Source: Venturia oleaginea
Taxonomy: Eukaryota; Ascomycota; Dothideomycetes; Venturiales; Venturiaceae
Assembly (NCBI GenBank): GCA_013176395.1
Contig: JABMLP010000015.1
Coordinates: forward strand, 806,001-870,000
Length of the DNA stretch: 64,000 nucleotides
Direction of reading: 5' to 3'
Below the pieces are notes generated by a model. It did not search any database, was not told where the DNA came from, and saw nothing but the letters and a program-made list of their open reading frames with translations. The translations under genes and the position numbers were made by a program. Positions within the stretch are counted from its first letter, which is position 1. The number at the start of each line of letters is the position of its first letter. Positions 41,161 to 52,848 of the stretch are shown here, in pieces.

Positions 41161-42968
41161 TGTGGGTAGTAGGAGCTGAAGTTATACGCATCCCAATGGG
41201 GAGTTGATTGCCATGATAGCACTCGATACACTTCTCTGTCGTATGATTAGTCGGATCCGCAAGCTCAAAGTCAAAGCCGAAGATATCTCCAATTGCGTTC
41301 GGCCTGAGAAAGACAGCTTCTCTGTAGCGATAACATTGTATAAAACCTTGGTCGATCCCGTTTCGAAATTCTGTAGCTTTTCCTTTCGTGAATCCCTGCT
41401 GGCGACCTTCCAAGAAGCCTTGCGAAAATCCTTGCGCTTCGCCACTGGCAAAGCCTTGCTCGTAGGCTTCGTTTGCTTCAGCCTGGGTCAAGGGTACCTG
41501 AATGTTGGAGTTACAGTGAGCATCCTGCCAGGCCTCGGTGAGTCCTTCGAAGAGTCCTCGCTCATGTTGGTTGAGGAGATTCAAGGATAATGTTCGGGAG
41601 GGGATTAGTACCGTTTCGGCAACGATCTGTAACATTATGGTCATCTTGGCGGGGACACGAATTCGGGGTTGGAAGGGAATCGGTGTCGTTTCGGCGACGA
41701 TCTGTGACAATATGGTCCTTTTGGCGGAGACACGAGCTTGGGGTTGAGATTGAATCAATTTGGTCTCAGCAACGCTCTGAGCACCCGATTGTGTGTTGGC
41801 AGAAGCACGGCGTTGTGTTTGAGGGAGGACCGAATCGATACTGGCGATGTTGTGGAGAGAAGTTTGTGTGTTAGAGGAGACGTGAGCAGCACCATTTCCA
41901 TTCGTAAATTGACCGAGCTGTGGTGGAGAGTTGGAGGCAACTTTGGCTTGTAAAATAGTGTTGACAGGAGAGCGAGCCAGACCATCACCTATCGGCAATC
42001 GGTCTATAGGCAATCGGTCTATAGCTGGGTTCTTGTCAAGCGCTGTGCGGTCGTTGGCGGAAACTCGGGATTGGGGTTGAGCGAGAGTTGACTCGATGTC
42101 GGCGATGAGGTGAATGGTTGCTGGTGCATGGGCGGAGACGGGAACCACACCATCGCTTCTCAGCAATTGATCAAGGTGTGGTGATGAGTCGCAGAGAATT
42201 ATGTCGTCCAAGTTGGTGTTGACGGGAGCACGAGCTAGACCATAGCCTCGCGGCGGCTGATCTCTAGCTGGGCTTTCGTCAGGCGGAGGGTCGTCCGGAG
42301 TGGTAAAGTCAGCTAGGACTCGGCAGAGAACTCTGGCGACCGGACCAAGAATTCTGGCGAAGATTACTATGAGAATGATGGCAAGAATTGACTTGATGGC
42401 GAAGATTGGCAGGATGTCAAAGTAGTAGAAGAGGATGTCGAGCCAGCAGTAAAGCTCGATCGCAGCAGCGATCGAGCAATTCGTAGCAATTGTGGAGCGA
42501 TCCCATGCCACGAAAGAAGGCCACCATTGCATATGGGTGTGCTAGATTGGTGCATGCTCTCAAAAAACCTAGCACTCCCATCCCACCGTCGTGTCGAATC
42601 TGATGCGGTGTGTTGTCGGGTTCGTCGTTTGGCTCGATATCAGCTGGGAAAGGTGGTAACAGGTTGTATAGCGTTTGGACCATGCAGACCAAGTAGAGAG
42701 CGGCGGCAATCTCAAATGCAATCGAGAGGATGTCGGTAATCAGAACCATGTACACGGGGCCGAAAGCGGTAGAGGAAGAGAGCCATACCAAAGTACAATA
42801 GAAGGCAATGATTGCATGCGCGCGTACCAGCACGGCACATGCGCCTAAAAAATCGAGCAGGCCCATGTTCCGCGATGTTGATGTCGATGTTAGTACGTAC
42901 CTTTGTGCTTTGAAGAGTTTGAAGTTGTTTGTGATAACATAGAGGGTATTACCTACGTGTATGCGCAT
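41129..42968 (-). CDS. Multi-membrane-segment protein with Gly-periodic repeats, frameshifted
   Basis: Two overlapping frames (42417-42968 and 41129-42532) appear to form one gene with a shift near 42510. The N-terminal part is an internal duplication. MGLLDFLGACAVLV starts the first module and MGVLGFLRACTNLA the second, each followed by two to three hydrophobic segments (ITDILSIAFEIAAALYLVCM; IFAIKSILAIILIVIFARIL). The middle has five or so ~30-residue imperfect repeats around VSAKRTILSQIVAET. Near the end is EQGFASGEAQGFSQGFLEG, glycine every four residues. This recalls the GX3 pattern of Yae1-like or FliH-like helices and may equally be a simple helix-packing repeat. I do not recognise the family. 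Confidence 0.5.
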
Positions 42969-43802
42969 GAAAACATGGTCACGATCAAGGGTTCGTTCGA
43001 GAATCTAGCATGGCCCACTGTTGATCAATACACTGCTCTTTCTTAATAGACATAATCACTTTGCTCGTAGACTGGATCGATTGAATGACAATCAAGCGAC
43101 TGGTTGAAACTCGGCGACATGGAGCCATTGCTGAACAAAGATGTAGACCTGGTAGAATGATAAGGGCGGGCTGCTGTTCGGCAATAAAGCACAGTAAGCG
43201 GTGTCATCCTGATAATTGAATTACAAGCATTTTCCTGATGATTTTGATGAAATGGAAATGAAGTCGAGGTTGGATGGATGGATGGATTCAATACACCCGT
43301 CGGGCCAGTATGGCTCCAGGGGGACACTACCGATTGTCTATTATACATTGTTTCCAACTGTCAACTCTCCCTTCATTCCAAGCCCGAACTTTATTTTTAT
43401 GTAGCATCTTTTCAACATACTGAATTATCAAATTGACCAAAACTCCAGAAACAACAACAAAAACGAAAGGCGCAACTTACCGTTGGCCCATAGACTGATG
43501 GTATCAGATATTGGCGGCTAGTAAAAAGGGGGTATCGGATCTAGATTGCTGCTTGCATGGGTACTATCTTGATGAGTAAGTCCATATGCTCGAAGTTGGT
43601 TTTGGTTTTGGTGTAGACTACTCCTTCTCTCGGCTGAATCGTTTGGTAGCATCTACGAACGTAATTATCGCTCGTACTGCTGCTACATCTGGCGTCCATT
43701 TTGGACCATCGATCATCTCTCCTCTTCTGTGTAAATGTAGAGCGGCCTCCTAACAGATAGGAGACGTCGCTCCTTGGCTCGGTCGCTTCTCGCAAGAGCC
43801 GT
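42969..43802. other. Intergenic region, no gene supported
   Basis: Short unrecognised frames only, the longest on the minus strand at 43541-43795 without motifs. It ends at the CACTA terminus at 43803. Confidence 0.45.
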
Positions 43803-44052
43803 CCACTACGGTCACAACCTGTGATTTACAACCCTTTTGGGTGTAAATCGCGGGATTTTACAGCCATTTTAATTTGATTCATTTATCCAAATAAATCAAA
43901 CAGTGCGATCCATCCTGGGCTAAATTTTACAGCGATTTCAGTGCGATTTCAGTTCCAAAAGTCACGTGAAGGCGTTGCCATCCGACCATTTTGTGTCAAT
44001 ATTTCGAACTCAAAACCACAACTTTTTGAACTCCACCACTACAAAGCGTTAT

Positions 44053-45445
44053 CTACAGCTCAATCTTCTTCTTGTATAAGTAATATGTCTCTCCGTAATG
44101 TGTAGCAAAGCCCCTAGGGTCAATTGACCATTCCCCGTCATCCGCCAGTTGTGGCAACTCAATATTAATCTCCGGACCCATCTCTCTTAATGCCGCCATT
44201 GCAGCGCTCACAGTGTCATCAATCTTAGCCCTCTTGGCCACTCTCTCTTTCGTAGATTCCGGCTTCATCTTAGCCAGAATCTTCTCTGTTTTCTCGTTAT
44301 CTTTGACCCTGACTGATGGCGTTCTATGGCGACTTGAAGAGCGAGGATTGTAAGGCGTGATAGGGTTGGCATTCTCGTAGTCATCATCACTAACTGTGTT
44401 ATCCAATGTCCACTCAATATCGCTGCCAGAGACGTACCCAGATTGTGTATGGCGGCGAGTGGTTGCAGTCATACGAGCCTTCGGAGGGCGGCCTCTTTTT
44501 CGTGGTAATTCGGCGGCCTCATCATCACTACAGTTGTTACCATGGCCATAGCTATTGCCGTAGCCTTTGTGAGGGGTCTCGGTAACCTCATTTTCGGCTT
44601 CAGTAGGTTCATTGTCGGGATAACGACTTCTTTGTGGTGAGATTGGGCTGAAGATTCCATCTCTACAGCACGAATGGACTGGTTAGGTACTATTAGGGCT
44701 TCGGGTATACGAGGTACGTCCTGGTTGCCACCACCAGGCATAGGGAAACTGGACGTTGTAGAGGATGCTATGGAGCTTGCCCTTAATGTTTGTCGAGGTG
44801 TTGCTGGTATAGGGGAAGACCTTGCCGCCGAGGTGTCACGATCTCGATTTCGGCCGCCATAGCCTCGCATATCGTCAATCTTGATTTGTACGGCGTTAAC
44901 TACTGGCCAGTCATCTTCGCAGCATTCAAAGGCAGGGAAGGTCTCGTAGACCGTGTCGATAATCGCGTTCTTATTGCGACGAGGTTGGTGTTTCCAAGTC
45001 ACTGGAATCTTCCGTTGCTGACTACCGATTATTAGTACATTCTTAGCTATCGTGTGGTAGAGAGAGCCTACTTATTCCTCTCAATCCACTCATATAAAGC
45101 CTTGCCTTGGATGACTCCTTTCAACTGATCAGACATTGCCTTGTAGGAATCTAAGAGCTCCTGGGCCCTTGGATCCCTACTCTATTGGATGATAGCGATG
45201 AAGGCATCGCTAATATTGGCGAGTTTGGTAATAGAAAAATGTGGTGGCAACGCAAGTTCGCCCTGAGGTTCAGGCATATTGAGTGATGGCTTGAAAGATG
45301 ATAGCGATATATCAATTTTTGAGGTAAGTATGCATACAATAACCTCGGATCCGGCAATATACTGAAAAACTCTGCAGTCACTCCACTTAATAGATGAATC
45401 GCTCATCTCCATAGAATTTGAGGCTAGATCTTCCCTCTCTCTCAA
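44053..45445 (-). pseudogene. AT-hook protein divergent from the CACTA transposase
   Basis: Frames at 45182-45445, 44469-45002 and 44053-44472 appear to belong to one minus-strand gene with introns and at least one frameshift. Upstream of the ATG at 44472 the frame stays open and encodes LPRKRGRPPKARM, a canonical AT-hook (RGRP core). The middle contains VTWKHQPRRNKNAIIDTVYE and a Ser/Pro-rich linker. The acidic C-terminal part ends LYKKKIEL. The gene shares a short upstream region with the transposase gene. A role in binding subterminal repeats, like the second proteins of plant CACTA elements, is inference. Confidence 0.5.
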
Positions 45446-45491
45446 GAGACTTTGGCGATTTCAAGCCTATTACTCTCCAGATCTTTCAGCG

Positions 45492-47558
45492 ATGCCAAAT
45501 AAAACACGTTCAACGCAATGCAGCTTCTGTATAGGCCTTACTGGCCGTGTGCATTACGTCTCATACGGTACCCGGGCGGCTCATTACAGGGATTGGATTC
45601 TACGCAGTAACCTTCGAAACGAAAACACCAGTTCCACACCAATCACTCATCGCCACGCTATACAGGACCACGAGTCTCTTTCTGACGAGGCTAGGAGCGT
45701 TGCGAGTGCTCAAATTGAGAGCGATATCGATATTCTAGATGGCCTTGATGACCTTGAGCCCGATTTCGAGGAGTTTACCGAAAATGAGGTCGATTTTGAG
45801 CTAGGTATCTTTATTACCATCTCCTACCTTTCCACTAGATGGGCCATATTCAGTGGATATTGGTGACGATGCGGGAAACTATGGCTCCTCCGGTAGACAG
45901 CCTACCCCCCATTTCACACCAGAATGACCCCTGTCAGCGTCTATCTACAGAAAAAGACTTACCTCCCACGTCAATATAATCCGACTAACATCTTTTTAGT
46001 TGGAGAAGCCGCCAAGCAACAGCTCAAATTCATTGAACTTGCAGAGTGGATTGATCAGTCAATTAGTCGCACTCAATACGACGATTTACGCCGTATTATC
46101 AAGAAGAACTACGAGATCCACCTGCCAGAACTTCGCCGAAGAAGTCGCCAATTAACGAGACTGACTGGTATCAAGAGCCGGCTTATCGACTGCTGTATCA
46201 ATAGTTGTATGGCTTATACGGGCAAGCATTCGAAGGCAATAGAATGTACATATTGTGGTCACAAACGTTGGCATTCTAGGCGTCCCCCGGTTGAGAACCA
46301 TGCAGATTCATCTGAATCGGACTTATCCTCGTCGTCAGATTCGAGCGATTCAAGTGATTCTAACGGCGATGAACCTAAGTTACGCATTCCATTCCGTACA
46401 TATATGTATATTCCACTTGGCCCTCGCGTACAGTACCAGTATCGGTCTGCTAGACGTGTATTCACTCTCAGATCTCACCATTATCGCTATTGGCGCCGCC
46501 GAAACCCTCATACAGATATCGATGACTGGTGGGCTGCTCAAAGATACCGAGATCTTCGCCACCAGGGCTTCTTTCGAGAGCCTACTAATATCGCCCTGGC
46601 ATTACACTATGACGGAGTTCAAGCAGTGAGGCAGGGCTCTCATTCTACTGCACCAGTTATCCTCATCAACTACAACCTCCCACCTTCTATTCGGTATCGC
46701 CGCGATAATATCCTTTTATCACACATCATTCCGGGCCCCAATGAGCCTAAAGATCTCGATTCTTTCCTCCATCCACTGGTCACTGAAATGCAGGAGCTAG
46801 ATACCGGTATCAAGGCCCATAATGCAGAGAAGAAGCAACCATTCACGCTCAAAGCGTGGATTGTAGTAGTCGGAGGTAAGTCACTTTTTCAATATACGGT
46901 CATTTGGTTACCTCAATCTACATCAGTCCCTACCCTCATCACGGCATTAATTATTATACAACGCCACGTCGACGTGAACTTCTGCGGCTGTGAATAGATA
47001 AGGGAATGTTGGATGATACCACAATTTCAGTTAGCCGCAAAGTGGATATCGGTTGCATACAGCCGTCGAAATCATGTACCCTTCTTTTGATTTCAAAGCA
47101 ATCACATCTGTATTGGTACCTCGCGGTTCCCAGCTTAATTGAAAGGACATGCAATTCTAAACCTCATCTTTTCACTGTGTACTATTCAAGAGGGAAACGA
47201 CTACCTTAAATTCGATCTATACAACCTCTTTTTTTTGCCCTTTCTATATAGCATGCTAATACAACATATCCTAGGCGATGGCCCTGCAATTTCAGACCTT
47301 ATTGGTATGAAAAAGCCAGGCAATGCGAAGGTTCCCTGCCGTTTTTGTCGGATCAAGGCCCAAAAAGGAGTTGGTAACCACCATTATATCCCTCAAACGG
47401 CACAGCATCTAGGTGGTATTCTCCCAATGCGGACAGACCTCCGCAGAGAGATCCTATTATGCTGTACAATCAGACTGAGAGGTATTTTCATGAACAATAA
47501 TTTCTCTAGCAACTGTGGAATTCTTCATGTTCAGAAACGTAACCAGGGTGATCGATAG
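45492..47558 (+). pseudogene. CACTA Tnp2-like transposase, truncated
   Basis: The parts are a short 5' exon (45492-45804), a second exon after a very short candidate intron, a main part from about 46001 to 46875, a 399-bp intron 46876-47274, and a last part 47275-47558. A zinc-finger-like CCINSCMAYTGKHSKAIECTYCG is near 46190. ALHYDGVQAVRQGSHSTAPVI and INYNLPPSIRYRRDNILLS with IIPGPNEPKDLDSFL match the conserved Tnp2 transposase block. After the intron, DGPAISDLIGMKKPGNAKVPC fits the next conserved segment. The product then ends early, so the catalytic region is incomplete. A stop or frameshift is present near 45924. Confidence 0.75.
47007..47191 (+). repeat. Solo Copia LTR inside a transposase intron
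   Basis: 185 bp from TGTTGGATGATACC to TACTATTCAAGA, flanked by the perfect duplication GGGAA (47002-47006, 47192-47196). It is homologous to the Copia LTRs at 49524-49731 and 51193-51400 but lacks their first ~20 bases. It lies wholly within the 46876-47274 intron of the Tnp2-like gene. Confidence 0.9.
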
Positions 47559-47878
47559 TCAGTCAAACTGACCGATTCGGCCAACTGTTCGGACTCAGGG
47601 CCTCTTTGCCATGCCAAAGGCTCCTGCCCAGGTGCATTTATCTCCATCTGTCTGATGAGGTCGTTGTTATTGTGCTTGGTACATCAACGTGCAAAAGGGA
47701 AGATTTATGAGTGATTGACTGCGTCGAAAAAATACCATGGTGTCTTTGAAGGACAGAAAATTGGGCGCCTCACTGTGACATGGTTGACGAAGGGCTGGAA
47801 TGTGTCAAGGGCGTGATCGTAACGATTCAGATCACCCTTGAGCTTGTATCACAGCTCAACGACCCGTGTCGTGGATCC

Positions 47879-49311
47879 TTACACCTGATATTCAACATCG
47901 TCGGCCCAGTTATCGACTTTGATCGGCGGAAGACTTGGTAATCTAAAAACTTCTTCGGTGACTAAGTCCGAAGACATCTTAGGAGGCTCTCCAATCAAAT
48001 TTTTCCTGGAATCATCGGACGAAGCGGTTGGCATACAAGAAGAATTAGTTAGCGAAGAAGCAGATGTCTCAGGTGAGCCTTCATTCAAGCCCGATCGCGC
48101 GCCTTTCAGAGCTGGTTGAGTAGCTTTCGACACTAGGTGCCAATCTGAGACATTCTTGGGGCTCAATTTGGTTGGCATCGTTTTGACAGTCTCCTGAATT
48201 TTCGCTTTCAGGTCTTCTGCCCCTTGAGATGAGTTCTCGCGAGCTTGAGGCTGCAGCTGGATGTCATGGGGTGGGAATGGAGCAGGTACCACTCTAGGTT
48301 GAGCTCTAAGTGTGGCTGGCGATGCGCTCTGTGACGACTGGGGCGTCATCTGCAGTCGGTGCGAGCCGCCATTGATCTGAGATAGCGCAGTGGATCGCAC
48401 GGGCCGGGCCTGCCGAGACATCCTCTCAGTAGGGTCGGGCTTTGCTTGCACGGATGAGGGACTTCTCAAACCAGCAGCCTTGGAGACCCATGTGTGGCTA
48501 GAATATAGAGAATCAGGGGGCTGCGTATTCCTGTTCAGCTGCGAATCATTTCCTACATTCTTAGTCGCTTTTTCCCCCTTTTTTTTTTATCAACAACTTT
48601 CCAATTGTCGTCAGCAAAATCGTCTGAAGTCGGGCCTCCCTTATTCATAGACTCAAATCTCATATTATCCACTGGTGCTTTGTTCTCGCCCGAAATAACA
48701 GAGTTGATATCTACAATTCCTGTATTCGACCCAGCTTGAACATCAGAGTCCGCATCATCATCCGGGCACAGCGCACCATAGCGGCCAGAATTCAACCATG
48801 CCTTGGCCTCTTTCTGAACATCTGGTTGCCTCGCTTCTTTGGCTCGTACTTTCTTATCGACTTCTGATTTGTGAAGAAAGCTGAGAGGGATCGCATTGTT
48901 ATCAGTAGCGTTCACTGGAAGCGCGTCCTGATGATTTGCTGCTACAGTTCCAGCAGAGATAGGGATCGCAGACGCGCGATTTTCGGTGTTTATAGACTCA
49001 GGCCAAGTCTGTTCAGAAGTATTCTCGACTTCAAAATCTTCTCTGCTTTTGAAATCTTCGTAATTCGGAGGCTTCCTCTCGTGTGCCTCGACCATCACTT
49101 TATCCGTCTTTGCTCCAACCGCTGGAGTGTACTCTGATTCACCTGTCCTGAGAGGAAAATCCGTGGCCTCTGCAGCTGGATCTTTGGAAACGGCCACCCT
49201 TGGTTTGCCGATCGCGCCACGTTTTGCATGATCATCAATTGAGCGCCTTATACCCGGAAGGTTCAATGTTGATCCACCCTCCATCTTGTCAAATGAACTC
49301 ATTTCATTCAC
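47879..49311 (-). CDS. Uncharacterised hydrophilic protein with a homopolymer frameshift
   Basis: Two frames (48553-49311 and 47879-48469) join into one ~475-residue product if a single indel is allowed at the A-run/G-run near 48575-48592. Past that run the second frame continues smoothly (ATKNVGNDSQLNRNTQPPD). The protein is acidic, Ser/Asp-rich and disordered-looking, with WKVVDKKKRGKK in the middle and NWADDVEYQV at the end. No domain is recognised. A TATATATATG stretch near 49352-49361 lies upstream of the start. The indel may be a consensus error. It lies 78 bp downstream of the Copia-split gene and in the same orientation. Confidence 0.6.
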
Positions 49312-49523
49312 CTCATTTGTACTAGCTTGAACACGAGCCCCTCAATCGTGTATATATATGGGCATGCCCACGATCATCAATTCAGACTTCAGTCTGCTTC
49401 ATCCACCTTTTGACACATCTTTCCTTTTATCTTCCTAGTAATCGAGGAGGTAATCGTTCTGGCCGACTCAAGGCCAACAGCTACATCCGCAATGGCTGGT
49501 GTGTAACTTTCGCAGACAAATCC

Positions 49524-49731
49524 TGTTAGATGATACAGCCGCTGTTGGATGATACCACAATTTCAGTTAGCCGCGAAGTGGATATCGGTGGCATACAGCC
49601 GTCGGAATCATGTACCCGTCTTTTGATTTCAAAGCAATCACATCTGTATAACTATCGCTCGGTCACCGGTTCATTATGAACCTCATGCAATCCTTAATCC
49701 TCCTCATCTTTTCACTGTGTATCATTCAAGA
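49524..49731 (+). repeat. Copia 5' LTR
   Basis: It starts TGTTAGATGATACAGCCGC and ends TCATTCAAGA. It is practically identical to the 3' LTR by eye, pointing to a recent insertion. Confidence 0.92.
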
Positions 49732-49925
49732 GTTATGAGCCCGGCTTGCCTACCCTCGTAAACACACCTTACCCTTTCTGGTTTCACCGCCGTGTATTGA
49801 TACAACCCCCTCTATCAAACCCCATACACGCTAGTCCCATTAAGCCCATCTTTCAGTGTTTACAACGATTCTGCCATCGATCCAACATCCTCTCGGAATA
49901 TACGAAAAGATCCCCGCCCACCACC

Positions 49926-50382
49926 ATGACGATGTCAGCTGCATTAGCATCGTCAAAGCTCAAGGGAGACTCCCTTGAAATCTTCCTTTCGGACCCTACA
50001 AAGTGGAACGCCTTCCGCGATTGGATTCGTCAAATAGCAATTACCGACAATCTTTGGGAATACATTGATCCAGATTTTGAGCCCAAACCTATTGCTCTTA
50101 CTCCATCTCAGCAAGCCCAGAACCCTCCCCCTGCTCAAGCCTATACAGAGCAACCTCTGTTGTACCTCCGAAGGGCCCCACTACCCGTCGACGTTGGCCT
50201 TACGCCAGCAACAATTGGCATTCCTGACAACGCGGCAAAACGGTGGGAATTTGAGTACGAATTGGGTGTTTTCAAGATTGAAAAAGTTGAGCACGACTTG
50301 AAAGTTAAGGCAATGAAGGAGCTGAAAAACAAAATCTACGCCAACGTCTCCGCTGCATACGCAGTTCATCTTTGTCTATCAA
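49926..50382 (+). pseudogene. Copia Gag, N-terminal part
   Basis: The ATG at 49926 begins MTMSAALASSKLKGDSLEIF, and DPTKWNAFRDWIRQIA follows. This is the usual start of fungal Ty1/Copia Gag. The frame is cut near 50382, where RNase H sequence begins in another frame. No zinc knuckle remains. Confidence 0.75.
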
Positions 50383-51138
50383 CAGAAGGTTGGATCTATC
50401 AACTTCGCAGCCACAATCACAAGACCCGACATCGCCAAATCAGTCTCTCTACTTTCAGAACATCTGCAAAACCCCAGCCAGCAGTGCTCTGACGCCGCAG
50501 ACCAAGTCATCATCTATCTATATCACTCTCGGTACCTCTCAATTCAGTTCAATGGCCTCAAAACTGAGAACGTCTTTTCATGTCATTCTGATGCATCTTT
50601 CGCCGATGATATCGCCACCCGCCGCAGCAGTGAAGGCTTCACGTTCAGCCTTTACGGTGGGCTTATTGACTGGAGAGCCACCAAACAAAAAACAGTATCA
50701 ACTTCTACCACTGAAGCTGAACTCCTCGCTCTTTCTGGCGCTTCACGCGAAATGATGTGGTGGAACCGCTTCTTTGAAGCTATCAGATTTAACCCTCAAG
50801 AGCCTACAATCATCCACTGCGACAACCAGCAGACAGTCAAACTAATGAACCATGAATCTCCAAAACTAGTCACTCGGTTACGTCACGTCGACATCCACCA
50901 AATGTGGCTCCGCCAACAGGTTCAAGCCTCTCTCATTATTGTTATCTGGATATCCACTGCTATGATGATCGCTGATGGAATGACGAAAATCCTGAGCCCT
51001 CAACAACATCAAAACTTCTTATCTCAACTCAATATGGTTGACGTCGAGCACGTCATCAAGGTATTGGCAAAATCACCTCCAACGACCACACCAAAACCAG
51101 CCAATCAGGCTTCACCAAACCTCAACACCAAGGACTGA
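50383..51138 (+). pseudogene. Copia reverse transcriptase end and RNase H
   Basis: It is open for 251 codons. ATITRPDIAKSVSLLSEHL is the segment between RT and RNase H. SDASFADDIATRRS, then KQKTVSTSTTEAELLALS, then HCDNQQTVKLM and HVDIHQMWLRQQV are the RNase H blocks of Copia elements. TAMMIADGMTKILSP is the usual C-terminal end. No ATG at the junction. Confidence 0.85.
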
Positions 51139-51192
51139 AGTATCACCACCTGTCTATGTCATGTCAGGCCTGAGGCTAGCCCTGAGAGGGTG

Positions 51193-51400
51193 TGTTAGAT
51201 GATACAGCCGCTGTTGGATGATACCACAATTTCAGTTAGCCGCGAAGTGGATATCGGTGGCATACAGCCGTCGGAATCATGTACCCGTCTTTTGATTTCA
51301 AAGCAATCACATCTGTATAACTATCGCTCGGTCACCGGTTCATTATGAACCTCATGCAATCCTTAATCCTCCTCATCTTTTCACTGTGTATCATTCAAGA
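51193..51400 (+). repeat. Copia 3' LTR
   Basis: The partner of the 5' LTR, preceded by a CTGAGAGGGTG purine-rich tract. Confidence 0.92.
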
Positions 51401-52848
51401 AATCCTCCGACTAGATCAAGATGAGCTTGATTTTGAATCATCCTCAGCCTTTTTTTCTTATTCTTGCGTGTCTTTTTATTGCCATCTCCAGTGTTGGGGG
51501 CGTTTTTCGTGCTATCAGATGGACTGACAGGTGTGGGGGTTTGATTGTCTGACGTTTCAGCTGAGGCGCCTTCCAGTATTAGAAATCACAGTCCAGTATT
51601 GGCCAAGAAAAAATTACGATCAATAGTAGGTTGCACTTTTTTAGTTGATTGCTTAGATATACAAGGACGGTGTCTATCAGAATGAAGCAGATCGTGGGGT
51701 TTTCCATTTTCCACGGACTGATTGATACCAATGGACTGCACCTTTGTTTCGGAGGAAACGGAGGAATTCTTCATCCCTGGTGAACCTATCAGCTCGAGGG
51801 CTTTTTTGTTGGAACTTTCTGGCGAGGACGATTCTGGTTGAGCCACAAACGTCGCACAGAGGCTCTACTTTTCTGGCTCAGGGAGCGTTTGAGAAGGTTG
51901 AATAGGAGGCTTCGAAATGGTGGGAGGTTTCGCTGTGGTAGGAGAGTTCGATTTGGTTGGAGGGGTGACAGTTAATGCAGTTAATTTAGGTGGCTTGCTC
52001 GTGGTAGCAGGCTTTTTACTAGCATCAGAAGAGTTTGGTACCATGCGTGGGGAAAGGGGAGGTCTGTCTGAGGAGATAATATCGTTATTATGAGGAAGTT
52101 TTTCATGAACAGCCGTCTGGCCGAGGTCATCCTACCAATGCCACTCCGTTTGCTTCTCCACTATTAGGCTTGTCTGAGTCGTTGTTACACAGGAAGAGAT
52201 GGCGATCTGCACTTCTGATAGTGGAACTGTGATCCAATGTAAGGGCGGGCAAGTCGTGCAGAACTGCTTGGAAGAGTAGGAGGAGGCATTGGCCTGAGAG
52301 CAGGTCTTTGGGAAGGACAATAGGCAATGGGACCATCGTTGAGGTTGAGGGAGACGTCGTGGCTATGGAATAAAGTATGGTCTGCCGTACCCCTTGGCAG
52401 ATCGACGCGTTCTGTTGGTTCAGAGAGGAAAAAAAGTACTTGAGATGGAAGTAGGACTTGCGAAATGGCCCGTAAACTTGATGCGTAGACAGGGGGCTGG
52501 ACTGCTCAAGCATCCCATATCAATGGAGCACATTTCAATCCTCACCACATCATCTCATCTTTGCTCATCATCCAAATTGACGAATACATATCGGCTCTGT
52601 CGAATCAAATCCTGCCGCATGTGAACTTCAACACACCAGCACATGCCTCCATACTCGTCCCGATTCTGCACGATAAAGCATGTCAAAGCATGTGAGTATG
52701 TGTGGAGACGGTTTTGGAAAAGCATGTATGAATGGAGATAACCAGTCTACATATCTTAGCTAGGCTTCGCTGTAGGCCAGGATTTCAGAATCACTCAGCG
52801 AGTCAGGCTGTGTCGATGCTCGTTCCTCATTCCATTCCCTACCAGTGC

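Larger units (their letters stand above)
43803..47560 (+). mobile_element. CACTA-type DNA transposon, 3' end not found
   Basis: The left end reads CACTACGGTCACAACCTGTG and is followed by ~240 bp of AT-rich non-coding sequence with repeated GATTTACA/ATTTTACAG motifs. Inside are a minus-strand AT-hook gene and a divergent plus-strand Tnp2-like transposase. The transposase ends prematurely near 47558 and no inverted CACTA terminus follows, so the right part is lost or moved. CACTA elements normally carry matching CACTA ends and a 2-3 bp target duplication. Confidence 0.65.
49524..51400 (+). mobile_element. Internally deleted Copia retrotransposon
   Basis: 208-bp LTRs at 49524-49731 and 51193-51400, with the perfect target duplication AATCC (49519-49523, 51401-51405). 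Right after the 5' LTR, GTTATGAGCCCGG is complementary to the anticodon stem-loop of initiator tRNA-Met. That is the half-tRNA priming site used by Drosophila copia-type elements. The interior keeps a gag part and the C-terminal RNase H. Protease, integrase and reverse transcriptase are gone, so it depends on proteins made elsewhere. Confidence 0.92.
49389..52330 (-). pseudogene. Uncharacterised gene split by a Copia element
   Basis: From about 52330 down to 51401 one frame reads as protein with interspersed stops: TAG at 52129, TAG at 51865-51867 and TGA at 51586-51588. It is Pro/Ser/Thr/Lys-rich (SKPPKLTALTVTPPTKSN, later TKNAPNTGDGNKKTRKNKKK). Copia sits at 49524-51400. On its other side the same frame continues for about 45 codons (VCESYTPAIADVAVGLES) to a TGA at 49389-49391. 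The stops fit CAG to TAG and CGA to TGA changes. Function is unknown. Confidence 0.55.

Noticed and set aside
47640..47700. MITE end suggested by TACATCAACGTGC
   Set aside because: Too short and diverged, with no paired terminus.
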